Counted from the stretch's first letter, positions 52,524-61,165 are shown. The stretch is 61,218 nt of DNA from UBA5399 sp964464145 (GCA_964464145.1 CAYXFB010000006.1:1-61218), one strand, 5' to 3'. The notes: a model not told the origin generated them from the sequence alone. Made by a program: numbers and translations.

Positions 52524-53069
52524 TTACGGCTGTTTGGGCTTGCGGTCGAAGAAGGGCGATTTGCCCGTGGCGCTAAGCGGTATACCCACCGCGCACTTCA
52601 CATCCTCGCTCAATATGCCCGTAAGCATGGCCGCCTTGCCTACCGAGAACATCACGCGGTTGTCCATCCTAAGATCGGCCGCAAGCGATACGGCAGAGCC
52701 CACCGCTATGCCCAGATCCATGGGGTTGAACACGCACACGCCGCCCGCCGCAGTGCAGCCCGCGCAGCCCTTGAAGCCGCAAAAGCTGCACGCCTCGCCC
52801 AGACCGTTGCTTTGGTAGCGGCAGCCAATCAGCACCACCGCGCCGCTAAAGCGTACGTTTTCAGCGTCGCGCAGGAAAAAGCCGTAGCCCAGCTCCTCTC
52901 CCAGCCGCTCCATATCGTTCGCCAGCTCAAAAACCTCTTCGTCCGTCAGAACCAGCGTTTCAATTGTGTCTATGCCCTTCGTTTTGGGCGCGGTGCGCGC
53001 CGCAGCGCACATTGCCTGCGCCGCGTTTACTATGGCCGCCAGCTCCGCCGTTTTGCTGTCTATAGTCAT
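52524..53069 (-). CDS. DUF2148 ferredoxin-domain-like protein
   Basis: The 181-residue protein carries a cysteine cluster (CSFCGFKGCAGC at ~103-114) and a preceding IGC motif, a pattern characteristic of the DUF2148 family with probable iron-sulfur binding. An N-terminal helical region includes the TAPKTKGID stretch common to the family. The function is unknown; genomic association in anaerobes suggests a redox role. AGGAGG precedes the ATG at 53069. It lies between the thiamine operon promoter and repeat copy B. Confidence 0.8.
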   Translation of the reverse strand: MTIDSKTAELAAIVNAAQAMCAAARTAPKTKGIDTIETLVLTDEEVFELANDMERLGEELGYGFFLRDAENVRFSGAVVLIGCRYQSNGLGEACSFCGFKGCAGCTAAGGVCVFNPMDLGIAVGSAVSLAADLRMDNRVMFSVGKAAMLTGILSEDVKCAVGIPLSATGKSPFFDRKPKQP

Positions 53070-53082
53070 TATAAATCCTCCT

Positions 53083-53220
53083 AATACTAATTTCAAATTA
53101 AAATCTTTAATTTGAAATACTGCGCAAAATTGCGCAGTGCCGCTATGCGGCTACGTCTCATGCAATTCCAAACGCGCTAACGCGCTATAAAAACATAAAT
53201 GTTTTTAAATGGAAATAGTA
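53083..53220. repeat. Multi-hairpin intergenic repeat, copy B
   Basis: This ~138-base element has the same part order as copy A: TTTCAAATTAAA/TTTAATTTGAAA (53091-53117), CTGCGCAA/TTGCGCAG (53120-53137), GCCG/CGGC, and a shared CGTCTCATGC block. It ends in a hairpin with AAAAACAT/ATGTTTTT. The ends AATACTAATTTC and GGAAATAGTATT are near inverted repeats, as expected of a mobile miniature element. It lies directly at the glmS stop codon. Confidence 0.75.
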
Positions 53221-55050
53221 TTATTCCACCGTAACGCTCTTGGCGAGGTTACGCGGTTTGTCCACATCGCAGCCCTTTTGCACAGACATGTAGTACGCAA
53301 ATATCTGCATGGGCACAATTGCCGAAATGGGTGCGATAAAGTCTATAGTATCGGGCACTGTCACCACCTGATCTGCGAAGTGACCTACCTTGTCCACATA
53401 TTTTTCCTGCGTAACGGCCAGCACCAGCCCGCCGCGCGAGGTTACCTCCTTCACATTGCTGACGCACTTATCGAAAAGCGCGCCCTGCGTCAATATGGCA
53501 GTCACCAGCGTGCCCTGCTCTATCAGCGCTATTGTGCCGTGCTTCAGCTCGCCCGCCGCGTAGGCTTCAGAGTGTATGTAGCTTATCTCCTTTAGCTTGA
53601 GCGAACCCTCCATGGCAAGCGCGTAATCCAGCCCGCGGCCTATGTAGAAAACGCTGTGCTCCATAAAGTGGCGCGCCGCGTACTTTTGCAGCTCGCTCTT
53701 CTGGCTCAGCACCTTTTCCACATTGGCAGGCACATTTTGCAGCTCCGCTACATATTCCTTGTACTCCGCTTCGCTCACCTCGCCGCGCGCGTGCGCCGCC
53801 TTTAAGCAGAGCATGTAAAGGCACATAAGCTGCGTGGTGTACGCCTTTGTGGAGGCCACCGCTATCTCCGGGCCCGCACGGGTATAAAGCACCGCGTCCG
53901 CCTCGCGCGAAATTGTGGAGCCCACCACATTGCATATGGCCAGCACGAAGGCACCGCCCTTCTGCGCTTCTCTGAGAGCGGCGATGGTATCCGCCGTCTC
54001 GCCCGACTGGCTCACCACTATAACGAAATAGCTCTCGTCTATTATGGGCTTTTTATAGCGAAATTCGGAGGCGATCTCCACATCCACGGGCACGCGCGCG
54101 TAATATTCCATTATGTACTTGCCAATGTATGAGGCGTGGTAGGCCGTACCGCAGGCTATTATTAGTATGCGCTTTATGTCGCGCAGCTTTTCATCGTCCA
54201 GATTTATCTCGGAAAAATCTATCATGCCATCCTTCACGCGCGGATTGAGCGTATCGGCCAGCGCCTGGGGCTGCTCCTCTATCTCCTTTATCATGAAATG
54301 CTCGTAGCCCGCTTTTTCCGCCTGCGAGATATCCCAGTCCACATGGAAGGGCTCGCGCTCCACACGATTGAGATAATTATCGTACAGCTTCACTTTATCC
54401 TTGCGTATAACGGCCAGCTCTCTGTCGTTCAAAAAATATACGTCCTTCGTATATTCCAGCAGCGCGGGAATATCGGAGGCTATAAGGTTTTCGCCCTGCC
54501 CAAGCCCCACCACCAGCGGGCTGTCCTTACGCACGGCGATTATTTCGTCCGGGAACTCTTCGCATATGACACCCAGAGCGTAGCTGCCCTCAAGGCGCGC
54601 TATGGCCTGATGCACGGCCTGCTTCAAATCGCCGTCCAGATAGTAGTTTATAAGGTGGGCAATTACTTCTGTATCCGTTTCGGATACGAAATTTATGCCC
54701 TTCTTTTGCAGCCATTCCCTAAGCTGTATGTAGTTTTCTATTATGCCGTTGTGCACTATGGCCAGATCGCCGCAGGCGCTGGTATGCGGATGCGCGTTCA
54801 CGTTGTTGGGCTCGCCGTGCGTTGCCCAGCGCGTATGGCCTATGCCCATTTTGCAGCCCGCGCCCTTGCCTTCCGCCAGCTTTTCAAGCTCGGCCAGCCT
54901 GCCCTTTTCCTTTATGATGTGCATTTTCGATTCGCCGTCCAAAAAGGCCACCCCAGCGCTGTCATACCCCCTGTATTCCAGCTTCTTGAGCCCGCCGATA
55001 AGAACGGGCACTACGTCGCGTTCACCGATATAGCCAACTATTCCGCACAT
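53221..55050 (-). CDS. glmS: Glutamine-fructose-6-phosphate aminotransferase (isomerizing)
   Basis: GlmS makes glucosamine-6-phosphate, the first committed step to UDP-GlcNAc for cell wall synthesis. At 609 codons it is standard length. The N-terminal glutaminase begins CGIVGYIGERD with the catalytic cysteine after Met removal, and two SIS domains follow (SQSGETADTIAAL). The C-terminus ends KSVTVE. The ATG at 55050 has AAAGGAG upstream. No glmS ribozyme is seen in the 115-base gap to glmM, unlike many Firmicutes. Confidence 0.96.
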   Translation of the reverse strand: MCGIVGYIGERDVVPVLIGGLKKLEYRGYDSAGVAFLDGESKMHIIKEKGRLAELEKLAEGKGAGCKMGIGHTRWATHGEPNNVNAHPHTSACGDLAIVHNGIIENYIQLREWLQKKGINFVSETDTEVIAHLINYYLDGDLKQAVHQAIARLEGSYALGVICEEFPDEIIAVRKDSPLVVGLGQGENLIASDIPALLEYTKDVYFLNDRELAVIRKDKVKLYDNYLNRVEREPFHVDWDISQAEKAGYEHFMIKEIEEQPQALADTLNPRVKDGMIDFSEINLDDEKLRDIKRILIIACGTAYHASYIGKYIMEYYARVPVDVEIASEFRYKKPIIDESYFVIVVSQSGETADTIAALREAQKGGAFVLAICNVVGSTISREADAVLYTRAGPEIAVASTKAYTTQLMCLYMLCLKAAHARGEVSEAEYKEYVAELQNVPANVEKVLSQKSELQKYAARHFMEHSVFYIGRGLDYALAMEGSLKLKEISYIHSEAYAAGELKHGTIALIEQGTLVTAILTQGALFDKCVSNVKEVTSRGGLVLAVTQEKYVDKVGHFADQVVTVPDTIDFIAPISAIVPMQIFAYYMSVQKGCDVDKPRNLAKSVTVE

Positions 55051-55124
55051 AAAAACTCCTTTCGATGGTAGAGAAAATTCTTTGTCCCCTTTTGACAATA
55101 CATATGATTTTGCAAAAATATTAC

Positions 55125-55152
55125 ATCTCCCACGGCATAAGCCGCGGGAGAT
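55125..55152 (-). terminator. Hairpin after glmM
   Basis: The strong stem ATCTCCC-CGGC / GCCG-CGGGAGAT with one bulge lies 13 bases past the glmM stop. The following T tract on the minus strand is interrupted (GTAATATTTTTG), so termination may be partial, allowing read-through to glmS. Confidence 0.6.
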
Positions 55153-55164
55153 TGTTTGATACGA

Positions 55165-56514
55165 TTATTTTAGACGCTTCTCTATGAGCGTCGCCATGTC
55201 CACCGCCAGCTTGGCGATCTCTTCCTTGTCCTTGCCCTCTATCATGACGCGCACAAGCGGCTCCGTGCCCGAGGTGCGTATCAGCACGCGCCCCTCGCCC
55301 GCAAAGCGGCCTTCCAGCTCGCCTATGGCCTTTTGTATCTCGCTGTCGTCCGCGTAGCCGTGCTTTTTGGACTCGTCCACCTTGGCGTTCACAAGCACCT
55401 GCGGGTATATATCCACCTTTTTGGCGAGACGCGAAAGCTGTTTTTCCTCCCGCTTCATTATGGAAAGCAGGTGCATGCCCGAAAGTATGCCGTCGCCCGT
55501 TGTGTTTTCATCCAGGAAAATTATGTGGCCAGACTGCTCTCCGCCCAGGTTGTGGCCCTCCGCCAGCATGCGCTCCAGCACGTAGCGGTCGCCCACGTCC
55601 GTTCTTAGCAATCTCACGCCGTTGTTTTTGAGCGTGACCTCCATGCCCATGTTGCTCATTACGGTCGCCACCAGCGTATCCTTCTTGAGCCGTCCGCTCT
55701 TTTTCATATCCATGGCGCAGATGGACATTATTTTGTCGCCATCCACCACGTTGCCATGCTCGTCAACGGCTATGAGCCTGTCCGCGTCGCCGTCAAAGGC
55801 GAGGCCAACGTCCGCGCCCAGCTCCGGCACCAGCCGCGAAAGCTGATCCGGATAGGTGGAACCGCAATTGTCGTTTATGTTGTTGCCGTCTGGCATGTTA
55901 TAGTAGGGTATCACCTCGGCACCAAGCAGCTTGAACACCCAGGGCGCCACCTCGCTGGCCGCTCCGTTCGCGCAGTCCAGCACCACCTTTATGCCGTTTA
56001 GGTTTTCCTGACCCACGCTCACTATGTAGTCTATATATTCCTGCGCCGCTTTTTTCATGTGAATGCGCCTGCCCACGTCTATTCCCGTGGGTGTGGGCAC
56101 CTCCGCGCAGTCGTTTTTGATTATGGCTTCTATTCTGTCCTCAATTTCGTCCGCCAGCTTGTAGCCGTTTGAATTGAAAAACTTTATGCCGTTGTATTCC
56201 ACCGAATTGTGCGAGGCTGATATCACCACGCCCGCGTCATAGCCCATCTCCCGCGTGAGGTAGGCAACAGCCGAGGTGGGAAGCGGCGTCGCGGCCACCA
56301 CGGCCACCGCTCCGGCGGAGCAGATGCCCGCCACCATCGCGCTCTCCAGCATATCGCCCGAGGCGCGCGTGTCCCTGCCGATCAATATCTTCGCTTTGTG
56401 CACGGCGTTTGTGAGGCTGTATGCGCCCGCCCGCCCCAGCTCGTATGCGAGCTTCGGGTCCAGCTTCAAATTGGCAACTCCCCTCACGCCGTCCGTTCCA
56501 AACATTCTAGCCAT
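55165..56514 (-). CDS. glmM: Phosphoglucosamine mutase
   Basis: GlmM converts glucosamine-6-phosphate to glucosamine-1-phosphate, the step after GlmS. The 449-residue enzyme has MFGTDGVRGVAN at the start, the phospho-serine loop VVISASHNSVEYNGIKFF, the metal loop AFDGDADRLIAVD and the sugar-binding GGEQSGHI. The C-terminal RTSGTEPLVRVM phosphate site is also present. It lies just upstream of glmS. Confidence 0.97.
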   Translation of the reverse strand: MARMFGTDGVRGVANLKLDPKLAYELGRAGAYSLTNAVHKAKILIGRDTRASGDMLESAMVAGICSAGAVAVVAATPLPTSAVAYLTREMGYDAGVVISASHNSVEYNGIKFFNSNGYKLADEIEDRIEAIIKNDCAEVPTPTGIDVGRRIHMKKAAQEYIDYIVSVGQENLNGIKVVLDCANGAASEVAPWVFKLLGAEVIPYYNMPDGNNINDNCGSTYPDQLSRLVPELGADVGLAFDGDADRLIAVDEHGNVVDGDKIMSICAMDMKKSGRLKKDTLVATVMSNMGMEVTLKNNGVRLLRTDVGDRYVLERMLAEGHNLGGEQSGHIIFLDENTTGDGILSGMHLLSIMKREEKQLSRLAKKVDIYPQVLVNAKVDESKKHGYADDSEIQKAIGELEGRFAGEGRVLIRTSGTEPLVRVMIEGKDKEEIAKLAVDMATLIEKRLK

Positions 56515-56572
56515 TCAAGTCTCCTAAAATAATTTTTATACCGCTACCCCATCAAAAAAACGCGTATTGCCT

Positions 56573-57487
56573 TTATTTACATTCGTATAGATAGCTTTCC
56601 GCCGCCGTTGCAGCGCAGGCACCATCCGCCGCCGCCGTAACTATCTGCCGCAGCCGTTTCACGCGGATATCTCCCGCGCAGAAAACGCCGGGTATATTTG
56701 TGCCACAGTTTTCGTCGGAAATTATATAGCCCTCCGCGTCCATATCTATCTGGCCTTTTATCATCTCGGTCGTGGGTATTCTTCCCACCGCGAAAAACAC
56801 GCCGCGCACGGCAAGTGTTTTGTGCTCGCCCCCGCCCGCAGGCTCCACAACGAGCGATTCCACGGCAAATTCACCCTTCACCGCAACAGGCAGGTAGGGC
56901 GTCATCACCTCCACGTTTTTCACCTCGCGCATTTTTTCCACCAGCGCCATCTGCGCGCGAAATTGATCGCGGCGGTGCACCACATAAACTTTATTGCAAA
57001 ACTTTGCGAGGTAGAGCGCGTCCTCCACGCCCGTGTTGCCGCCGCCTATAACGGCCACGTCCGCACCACGGAAAAAAGCGCCGTCGCAGGTGGCGCAATA
57101 CGATATTCCCGAGCCAACCAGCTTCGTTTCGCCCTCTATGCCAAGCTTGCGCGGCACCGCGCCCATTGCCAGTATCACCGTTTTGGCTTCGTATGTATTT
57201 TTTACAGTTGTTATCTTTTTTACGTCTTCAGAAAGTTCAAAGGATTTTATTTCTTCGTTTACTATTTTCGCGCCCATTTTGAGCGTTTGCAATCTCATAT
57301 CGTTGGCCAGAGTAGCGCCCGCCAGCTCTTCTTGGAACCCGGGGTAATTTTCTATTGTGCTGCTCGTTGCCATCTGCCCGCCCGCGAAGGCACGCTCTAT
57401 CAAAAGCACGTCAAGCCCGCCCCTTGCTGCGTATATGGCGGCGGTAAGCCCGGCCGGGCCGGCACCCGCAATTATAAGATCATACAT
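56573..57487 (-). CDS. trxB: Thioredoxin-disulfide reductase
   Basis: The 304-residue flavoprotein has the FAD motif IAGAGPAGLTAAIYAAR, the redox-active CATCDG, the NADPH motif VIGGGNTGVEDALYLAK and the C-terminal FAD motif GVFCAGDIRVK. It reduces thioredoxin with NADPH and could feed the CcdA system at 6-7 kb. It ends a minus-strand run, and a candidate RNA gene begins on the other side. Confidence 0.96.
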   Translation of the reverse strand: MYDLIIAGAGPAGLTAAIYAARGGLDVLLIERAFAGGQMATSSTIENYPGFQEELAGATLANDMRLQTLKMGAKIVNEEIKSFELSEDVKKITTVKNTYEAKTVILAMGAVPRKLGIEGETKLVGSGISYCATCDGAFFRGADVAVIGGGNTGVEDALYLAKFCNKVYVVHRRDQFRAQMALVEKMREVKNVEVMTPYLPVAVKGEFAVESLVVEPAGGGEHKTLAVRGVFFAVGRIPTTEMIKGQIDMDAEGYIISDENCGTNIPGVFCAGDIRVKRLRQIVTAAADGACAATAAESYLYECK

Positions 57488-57599
57488 GTCAGCACCTCCT
57501 GTGCATATTATACTATATTAATATACCACATTTTTTCAATTTAAGTATTAAATTTTTAGTCTGAAACATTTCGCAAAATGTAACCAAAACTTGTTATTC

Positions 57600-57626
57600 T
57601 TGACTCACCTTGGTTATATATATAAT
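57600..57626 (+). promoter_or_regulatory. Promoter-like sequence ahead of the candidate RNA
   Basis: The plus strand shows TTGACT, a 15-base spacer and TATAAT. The spacer is short, which lowers confidence. Transcription would begin near 57633, directly at the first hairpin of the candidate RNA. Confidence 0.5.
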
Positions 57627-57632
57627 GTAAGA

Positions 57633-57761
57633 GTTGCGGATATAAGCACTGCCGCAAATTTATACCATTACTGCTACCCCGCCGGGACGTTGAGTGAACG
57701 CCCCGGTGGGCAGGGCAGACGATATACAGATCATTTCGCCGTGATACGGCGTATTTTTTTT
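57633..57761 (+). ncRNA. Candidate structured small RNA or leader ahead of traX
   Basis: In ~130 bases there are three clear hairpins. The first is TTGCGG/CCGCAA (57634-57657). The second is long: CTGC, CCC.GCCGGG and CGTT pair with AACG, CCCGG.GGG and GCAG (57671-57718). The third is an intrinsic terminator, CGCCGT-GAT-ACGGCG plus eight T (57737-57761). A promoter-like sequence lies just upstream, and traX has its own promoter downstream. I do not recognise it as a known riboswitch or RNA family. No good open reading frame with a ribosome binding site lies within it. Confidence 0.5.
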
Positions 57762-57767
57762 GGCAAA

Positions 57768-57796
57768 TTGATTTTACGCGCCGCAGGCTATATAAT
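57768..57796 (+). promoter_or_regulatory. Promoter of traX
   Basis: The plus strand shows TTGATT, a 17-base spacer and a perfect TATAAT that ends seven bases before the ATG at 57804. The predicted transcription start falls on or within a base or two of that ATG, so the mRNA may be leaderless. Confidence 0.65.
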
Positions 57797-57803
57797 CTAT
57801 CAT

Positions 57804-58592
57804 ATGACGGATAATGTATTTGTAAATGGAAATGCATACGAAAAAAGCGGCGGGCTGACCGGCAATATGCTAAAGCTGATAGCCATAGTTGCCATGTTTT
57901 TGGATCACTATGCGCATCTTTTTCTTGTGCCCGGCAGCGCCGAATATACCATTTGCCGCGCAATAGGCCGCACAACCGGGCCTGTGATGTTTTACCTGCT
58001 GGCCGAGGGCTACCGCCACACGCACAACGTGAACCGTTATATGCTGCGGCTGAGCATATTCGCAATAATAAGCTATCTTCCCTATTTTCTGATGACGAAA
58101 CAGGCGCTGCCCACGCCCGGCACCTTTGCCAGCTTCGACGTTATATACACTCTCTTTTTGGGGCTCGTAGCACTGCGGGCGCTTCACGAAATAAAAAACG
58201 CGCTTCTGAAATATATCATAATAGCGGCGGTGTTCTTTTTATCCGTGCCGGCAGACTGGTATTACCTCGGAATTATAATGATATTGGCCTTCGATTATTT
58301 TTACGGTGACTTCAAAAAGCAGGCTTTTGCCTATTTTCTTGTTATCGCGTTAAATCTGATGCCCATAATTTCGCCCGCCATAAGATATATTTTCACCGGG
58401 CAGGATTTCAACATAGTTACCATAACAGAAAATCTCTATCGCTTCGGACTTTTTATACCGCTTGTGCTGCTTTCAAAATACAACGGCAGGCGGGGCGTGA
58501 AAAATTTTTGGTCAAAGTGGGGATTTTACATATTCTACCCCGCGCACATAATGGCGCTGGTCATCGTTTATTATTTCACCGTGATGGTTTAA
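57804..58592 (+). CDS. TraX-family polytopic membrane protein
   Basis: The ~262-residue protein has about eight membrane helices and the family motif LKLIAIVAMFLDHYAHLF, followed by AIGRTTGPVMFYLLAEGYRHT. TraX acetylates F-pilin in conjugative plasmids, but chromosomal TraX-like proteins in Firmicutes are widespread and of unknown substrate. No ribosome binding site precedes the ATG at 57804. The next internal Met, at the start of the conserved domain, lacks one too. Its last four bases overlap the convergent permease gene. Confidence 0.82.
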   Translation: MTDNVFVNGNAYEKSGGLTGNMLKLIAIVAMFLDHYAHLFLVPGSAEYTICRAIGRTTGPVMFYLLAEGYRHTHNVNRYMLRLSIFAIISYLPYFLMTKQALPTPGTFASFDVIYTLFLGLVALRALHEIKNALLKYIIIAAVFFLSVPADWYYLGIIMILAFDYFYGDFKKQAFAYFLVIALNLMPIISPAIRYIFTGQDFNIVTITENLYRFGLFIPLVLLSKYNGRRGVKNFWSKWGFYIFYPAHIMALVIVYYFTVMV

Positions 58593-59212
58593 ATCTGTTT
58601 TGATCTCATTATTTTAAGGGATACTATGTATGAAAGCACCATACCCGCCGCCCCCACGACCGGCAGCAGCGGCAAGGGTATACCGCTTATTTTAGCGCCG
58701 CTTTTTACCAGCAGCAGCCATATCACGGCAATTATCATTATGGCGGCAAGCTGCACATTTCGTCCCGCCACATAGCCCCATTTAACAAAAATTGGTATCA
58801 TCACCGCCGCCATTATGAAACCCGAAGCCAGCGCGGCGCACAGCCCGCTAAGCCACAGCCTTAGGCTATATACGCCCAGGGCGGAAAGCAGCGCGGCCAC
58901 GGCGAACAGCAATGCTTGCAAAATGCCCATGCCCGCAAGGAAAAGGGCGAAGCGTCCGGATATCACGTCGCCCCGTGTGTAGGGCATTGTGAGCAGCAGC
59001 ACCGGCTCATCGTATTTGTGTCCCGCCTCAAACATGGAATTTATCAAAAAATACGCGCCCAGTACGCCGGATACTATAGCGGCCATACTTCCCTGCCCCA
59101 TATTGTTCATAGCAATGCCTAGCAGCGCAAACAGCGCGGCGCAAAGCAGCATGTATATAAATAGGCTTTTTCGCATTATTATAAAGCCCGCGCCCACCAG
59201 CTTACCAACCAT
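58589..59212 (-). CDS. ABC-2-type transporter permease (second subunit)
   Basis: The 207-residue protein has six membrane helices and the loop LLLTMPYTRGDVISGRF, typical of the short ABC-2 permeases linked to YtrA/BcrA-type ATPases. It is related in sequence pattern to the next gene upstream (compare LLATTPYTCARVVSGRY), so the two probably form a heterodimer. It is the last gene of the gntR-ABC operon. Confidence 0.82.
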   Translation of the reverse strand: MVGKLVGAGFIIMRKSLFIYMLLCAALFALLGIAMNNMGQGSMAAIVSGVLGAYFLINSMFEAGHKYDEPVLLLTMPYTRGDVISGRFALFLAGMGILQALLFAVAALLSALGVYSLRLWLSGLCAALASGFIMAAVMIPIFVKWGYVAGRNVQLAAIMIIAVIWLLLVKSGAKISGIPLPLLPVVGAAGMVLSYIVSLKIMRSKQI

Positions 59213-59213
59213 A

Positions 59214-59840
59214 TCAATACTCCGCTTTCTTCATTAGCGCCACCGCAACGGCGCGGGATATCAGAAGTGAGACAACGCCCCCACCCAGACAGATGCCCAC
59301 AAACAGCGAAGTTGAAAGAACTGACACAAAGGCCTGCAGCGCCTCACGAACAACCCACAGAACCGATCCGCCACCCAGTATAAGAGACAGCGATATCAGG
59401 CGCAGCGTCAGCTCCGAAAACTTCATGTACAGCGGCAGTGTTATGGCGATGAACAGCGCCGCCGCCAAAAAGCCGCCAGCCGCACTGTGTGGCGTAAGCG
59501 GAGGCAATACATCCGGGAACACCAGCGAAACGAGCGATACTGCGCAATAAGCCAGCGTCAGCAGCGCGTAAAGCAGCAGCGCGCTCATATATCGGCCGCT
59601 CACTACCCTAGCGCAGGTGTATGGCGTTGTGGCCAGCAGCGCCGCCGCGCCCGACTTCTTTTCCACGGTGGAGGTAACCATCAAAAACTGCCATATACCG
59701 CCCAGCAGCACCATGTAGTAGGCCATCACACCCATATTTATGCCGATTATCACAAGCAAAAAAAGCAGCATCAAAACCGTCGTCATGAATTTGTTGCGTA
59801 CAAGCAACAGCATATCTTTCCTAACTAACGCGGCTATCAT
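59214..59840 (-). CDS. ABC-2-type transporter permease (first subunit)
   Basis: The 208-residue membrane protein has six helices and begins VRKDMLLLVRNKFMTTV, as in the ABC-2 membrane family. Its start overlaps the ATPase stop by four bases and it ends one base before the second permease. Tandem permeases suggest an exporter or signalling transporter, possibly for cell-envelope-active peptides; the substrate is unknown. Confidence 0.82.
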   Translation of the reverse strand: MIAALVRKDMLLLVRNKFMTTVLMLLFLLVIIGINMGVMAYYMVLLGGIWQFLMVTSTVEKKSGAAALLATTPYTCARVVSGRYMSALLLYALLTLAYCAVSLVSLVFPDVLPPLTPHSAAGGFLAAALFIAITLPLYMKFSELTLRLISLSLILGGGSVLWVVREALQAFVSVLSTSLFVGICLGGGVVSLLISRAVAVALMKKAEY

Positions 59841-60706
59841 TGCCCGCCACCTCCCGCAGTATAGGCAAGCATAATATCTTCCACGGTTGGCTTGGCGTAT
59901 TCGGCGCGCTCTAACGTTCCGCGCAGCTCATTAGCGCGGGCGGTCATTCCCTCAAATCCAAAGCCGCGTTCCTCCAGCGAAATAAACATGGAACACACGT
60001 CGCTTGTAAGCTCGGATTTGCTGCCCTGCACCAGTCTATGAGAGTCCAGCAATATGTCCTTGTCCTCCTGAAAGATCACGCTTCCGTTGTCTATAAGCAC
60101 TATCCTGTCCGCCGCCTTATCCAGATCGGCCGTTATGTGCGTGGAGAAAAAAACCGTCTTTCCCTCATCCTCCATATATTCGCGCAGCATATCCAGCAGC
60201 TCCCGTCTTATCACCGGATCGAGGCCAGAGGTCGGCTCGTCCATTATCAGCATATCGGCATCGTGTGAGAGCGCAAAAGCGAGAGCCAGCTTCATTTTCA
60301 TGCCCTTGGAAAGCTCCTTTACCTTCTTTTTGCCCTCCAACCCAAACTTTGTCATATAGGCGGCAAAGGCCTCCTCGCTCCAGCGTGAATAGGCGGGCGC
60401 TATAACGCGCTTCATATCGCATATGCTCAAGTCCTCATAGAGATAACCCTGATCCAGCACCACGCCCAGCCTGTCCTTTATGCCGCGTTCGTTTTTCGCC
60501 AAATGTTCGCCGAATATCTCCACACTGCCGCCATCCGGCCTCGTCAGCCCCAATATCATTTTTATAGTTGTGGTCTTTCCTGCGCCGTTTTTGCCTATGA
60601 ACCCGGTTATGCAGCCCTCCTCCAAAGCGATGTCCACACCCTTTACAACCTCTTTACCGCCAAAGCGTTTACTCAATTTCTCGGTTTTTACAGCATACAT
60701 ATTCAC
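59837..60706 (-). CDS. YtrB/BcrA-like ABC transporter ATPase
   Basis: The 289-residue ATPase has Walker A GKNGAGKTTTIKM, a degenerate signature LSKGMKMKLALA, Walker B DMLIMDEPTSGLDPV and a C-terminal extension of ~70 residues. This matches the ATPases that follow YtrA-type regulators. The GTG at 60706 overlaps the regulator stop; an ATG two codons later is also possible. It energises the two permeases downstream. Confidence 0.88.
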   Translation of the reverse strand: MNMYAVKTEKLSKRFGGKEVVKGVDIALEEGCITGFIGKNGAGKTTTIKMILGLTRPDGGSVEIFGEHLAKNERGIKDRLGVVLDQGYLYEDLSICDMKRVIAPAYSRWSEEAFAAYMTKFGLEGKKKVKELSKGMKMKLALAFALSHDADMLIMDEPTSGLDPVIRRELLDMLREYMEDEGKTVFFSTHITADLDKAADRIVLIDNGSVIFQEDKDILLDSHRLVQGSKSELTSDVCSMFISLEERGFGFEGMTARANELRGTLERAEYAKPTVEDIMLAYTAGGGGQ

Positions 60707-61083
60707 TCATCCCCACCTTCGTACAATATGTCCATCATGTCGTGCATCTCGCCTTTGGTAACGCCCACTGTCCGGCCGGCTTCGTAAGCCTCGGTAAGCT
60801 TTTGCTCCACCTCTTTTAGCCTGGCCTCACGCAGAAAATCCACACTTTTGGAGGCCACGAAGGAGCCCTTGCCGTGCACCGTCTTTATGAAACCCTCCTG
60901 CTCCAGTTCCTCATAGGCGCGGCGGGTTGTAAGCACGCTCACGCGCGTTTCGTTAGCCAGGCTGCGTATGGAGGGCAATATATCCCCCTCACGCAAACTT
61001 CCGGAAAGCACCGCTTCTTTTATCTGTTCCTTTAGCTGCCTGTATATTGGCACCTCGCTGTTGTTTGAAATTATTATATCCAA
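60703..61083 (-). CDS. YtrA-type GntR-family regulator
   Basis: The ~126-residue protein has an N-terminal winged helix (VPIYRQLKEQIKEAVLSG, LPSIRSLANETRVSVLTTRRAYEELEQEGFI, GKGSFVA) and a short helical tail, as in YtrA repressors. I choose the TTG at 61083, eight bases after GAGGG. The longer frame adds residues that read through the promoter. YtrA proteins repress their own ABC operon and release it under cell-envelope stress. Confidence 0.9.
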   Translation of the reverse strand: MDIIISNNSEVPIYRQLKEQIKEAVLSGSLREGDILPSIRSLANETRVSVLTTRRAYEELEQEGFIKTVHGKGSFVASKSVDFLREARLKEVEQKLTEAYEAGRTVGVTKGEMHDMMDILYEGGDE

Positions 61084-61096
61084 GGTCTGTCCCTCG

Positions 61097-61149
61097 CAAC
61101 TGTATATGTTGTTAATGCACAGTTTATATCTGATATACACAGTTGTCAA
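61097..61149 (-). promoter_or_regulatory. Promoter and probable YtrA operator
   Basis: On the minus strand TTGACA is followed by TATAAA (spacer 15) or TAAACT (spacer 17). Inverted copies of CAACTGTATATG and ATATACACAGTTG (61097-61108 and 61134-61146) flank the -10 region, with a third related TATATC block between them. This is where a self-repressing YtrA protein would bind. Confidence 0.55.
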
Positions 61150-61165
61150 TATGTAATTGTATCAG

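Noticed and set aside
55051..55164. glmS ribozyme
   Set aside because: The glmM-glmS gap is only ~115 bases and holds a terminator-like hairpin. The ribozyme core is not visible.
57591..57803. N-terminal extension of TraX
   Set aside because: The frame stays open through the candidate RNA and terminator, but the encoded residues do not resemble TraX, and a promoter lies between.
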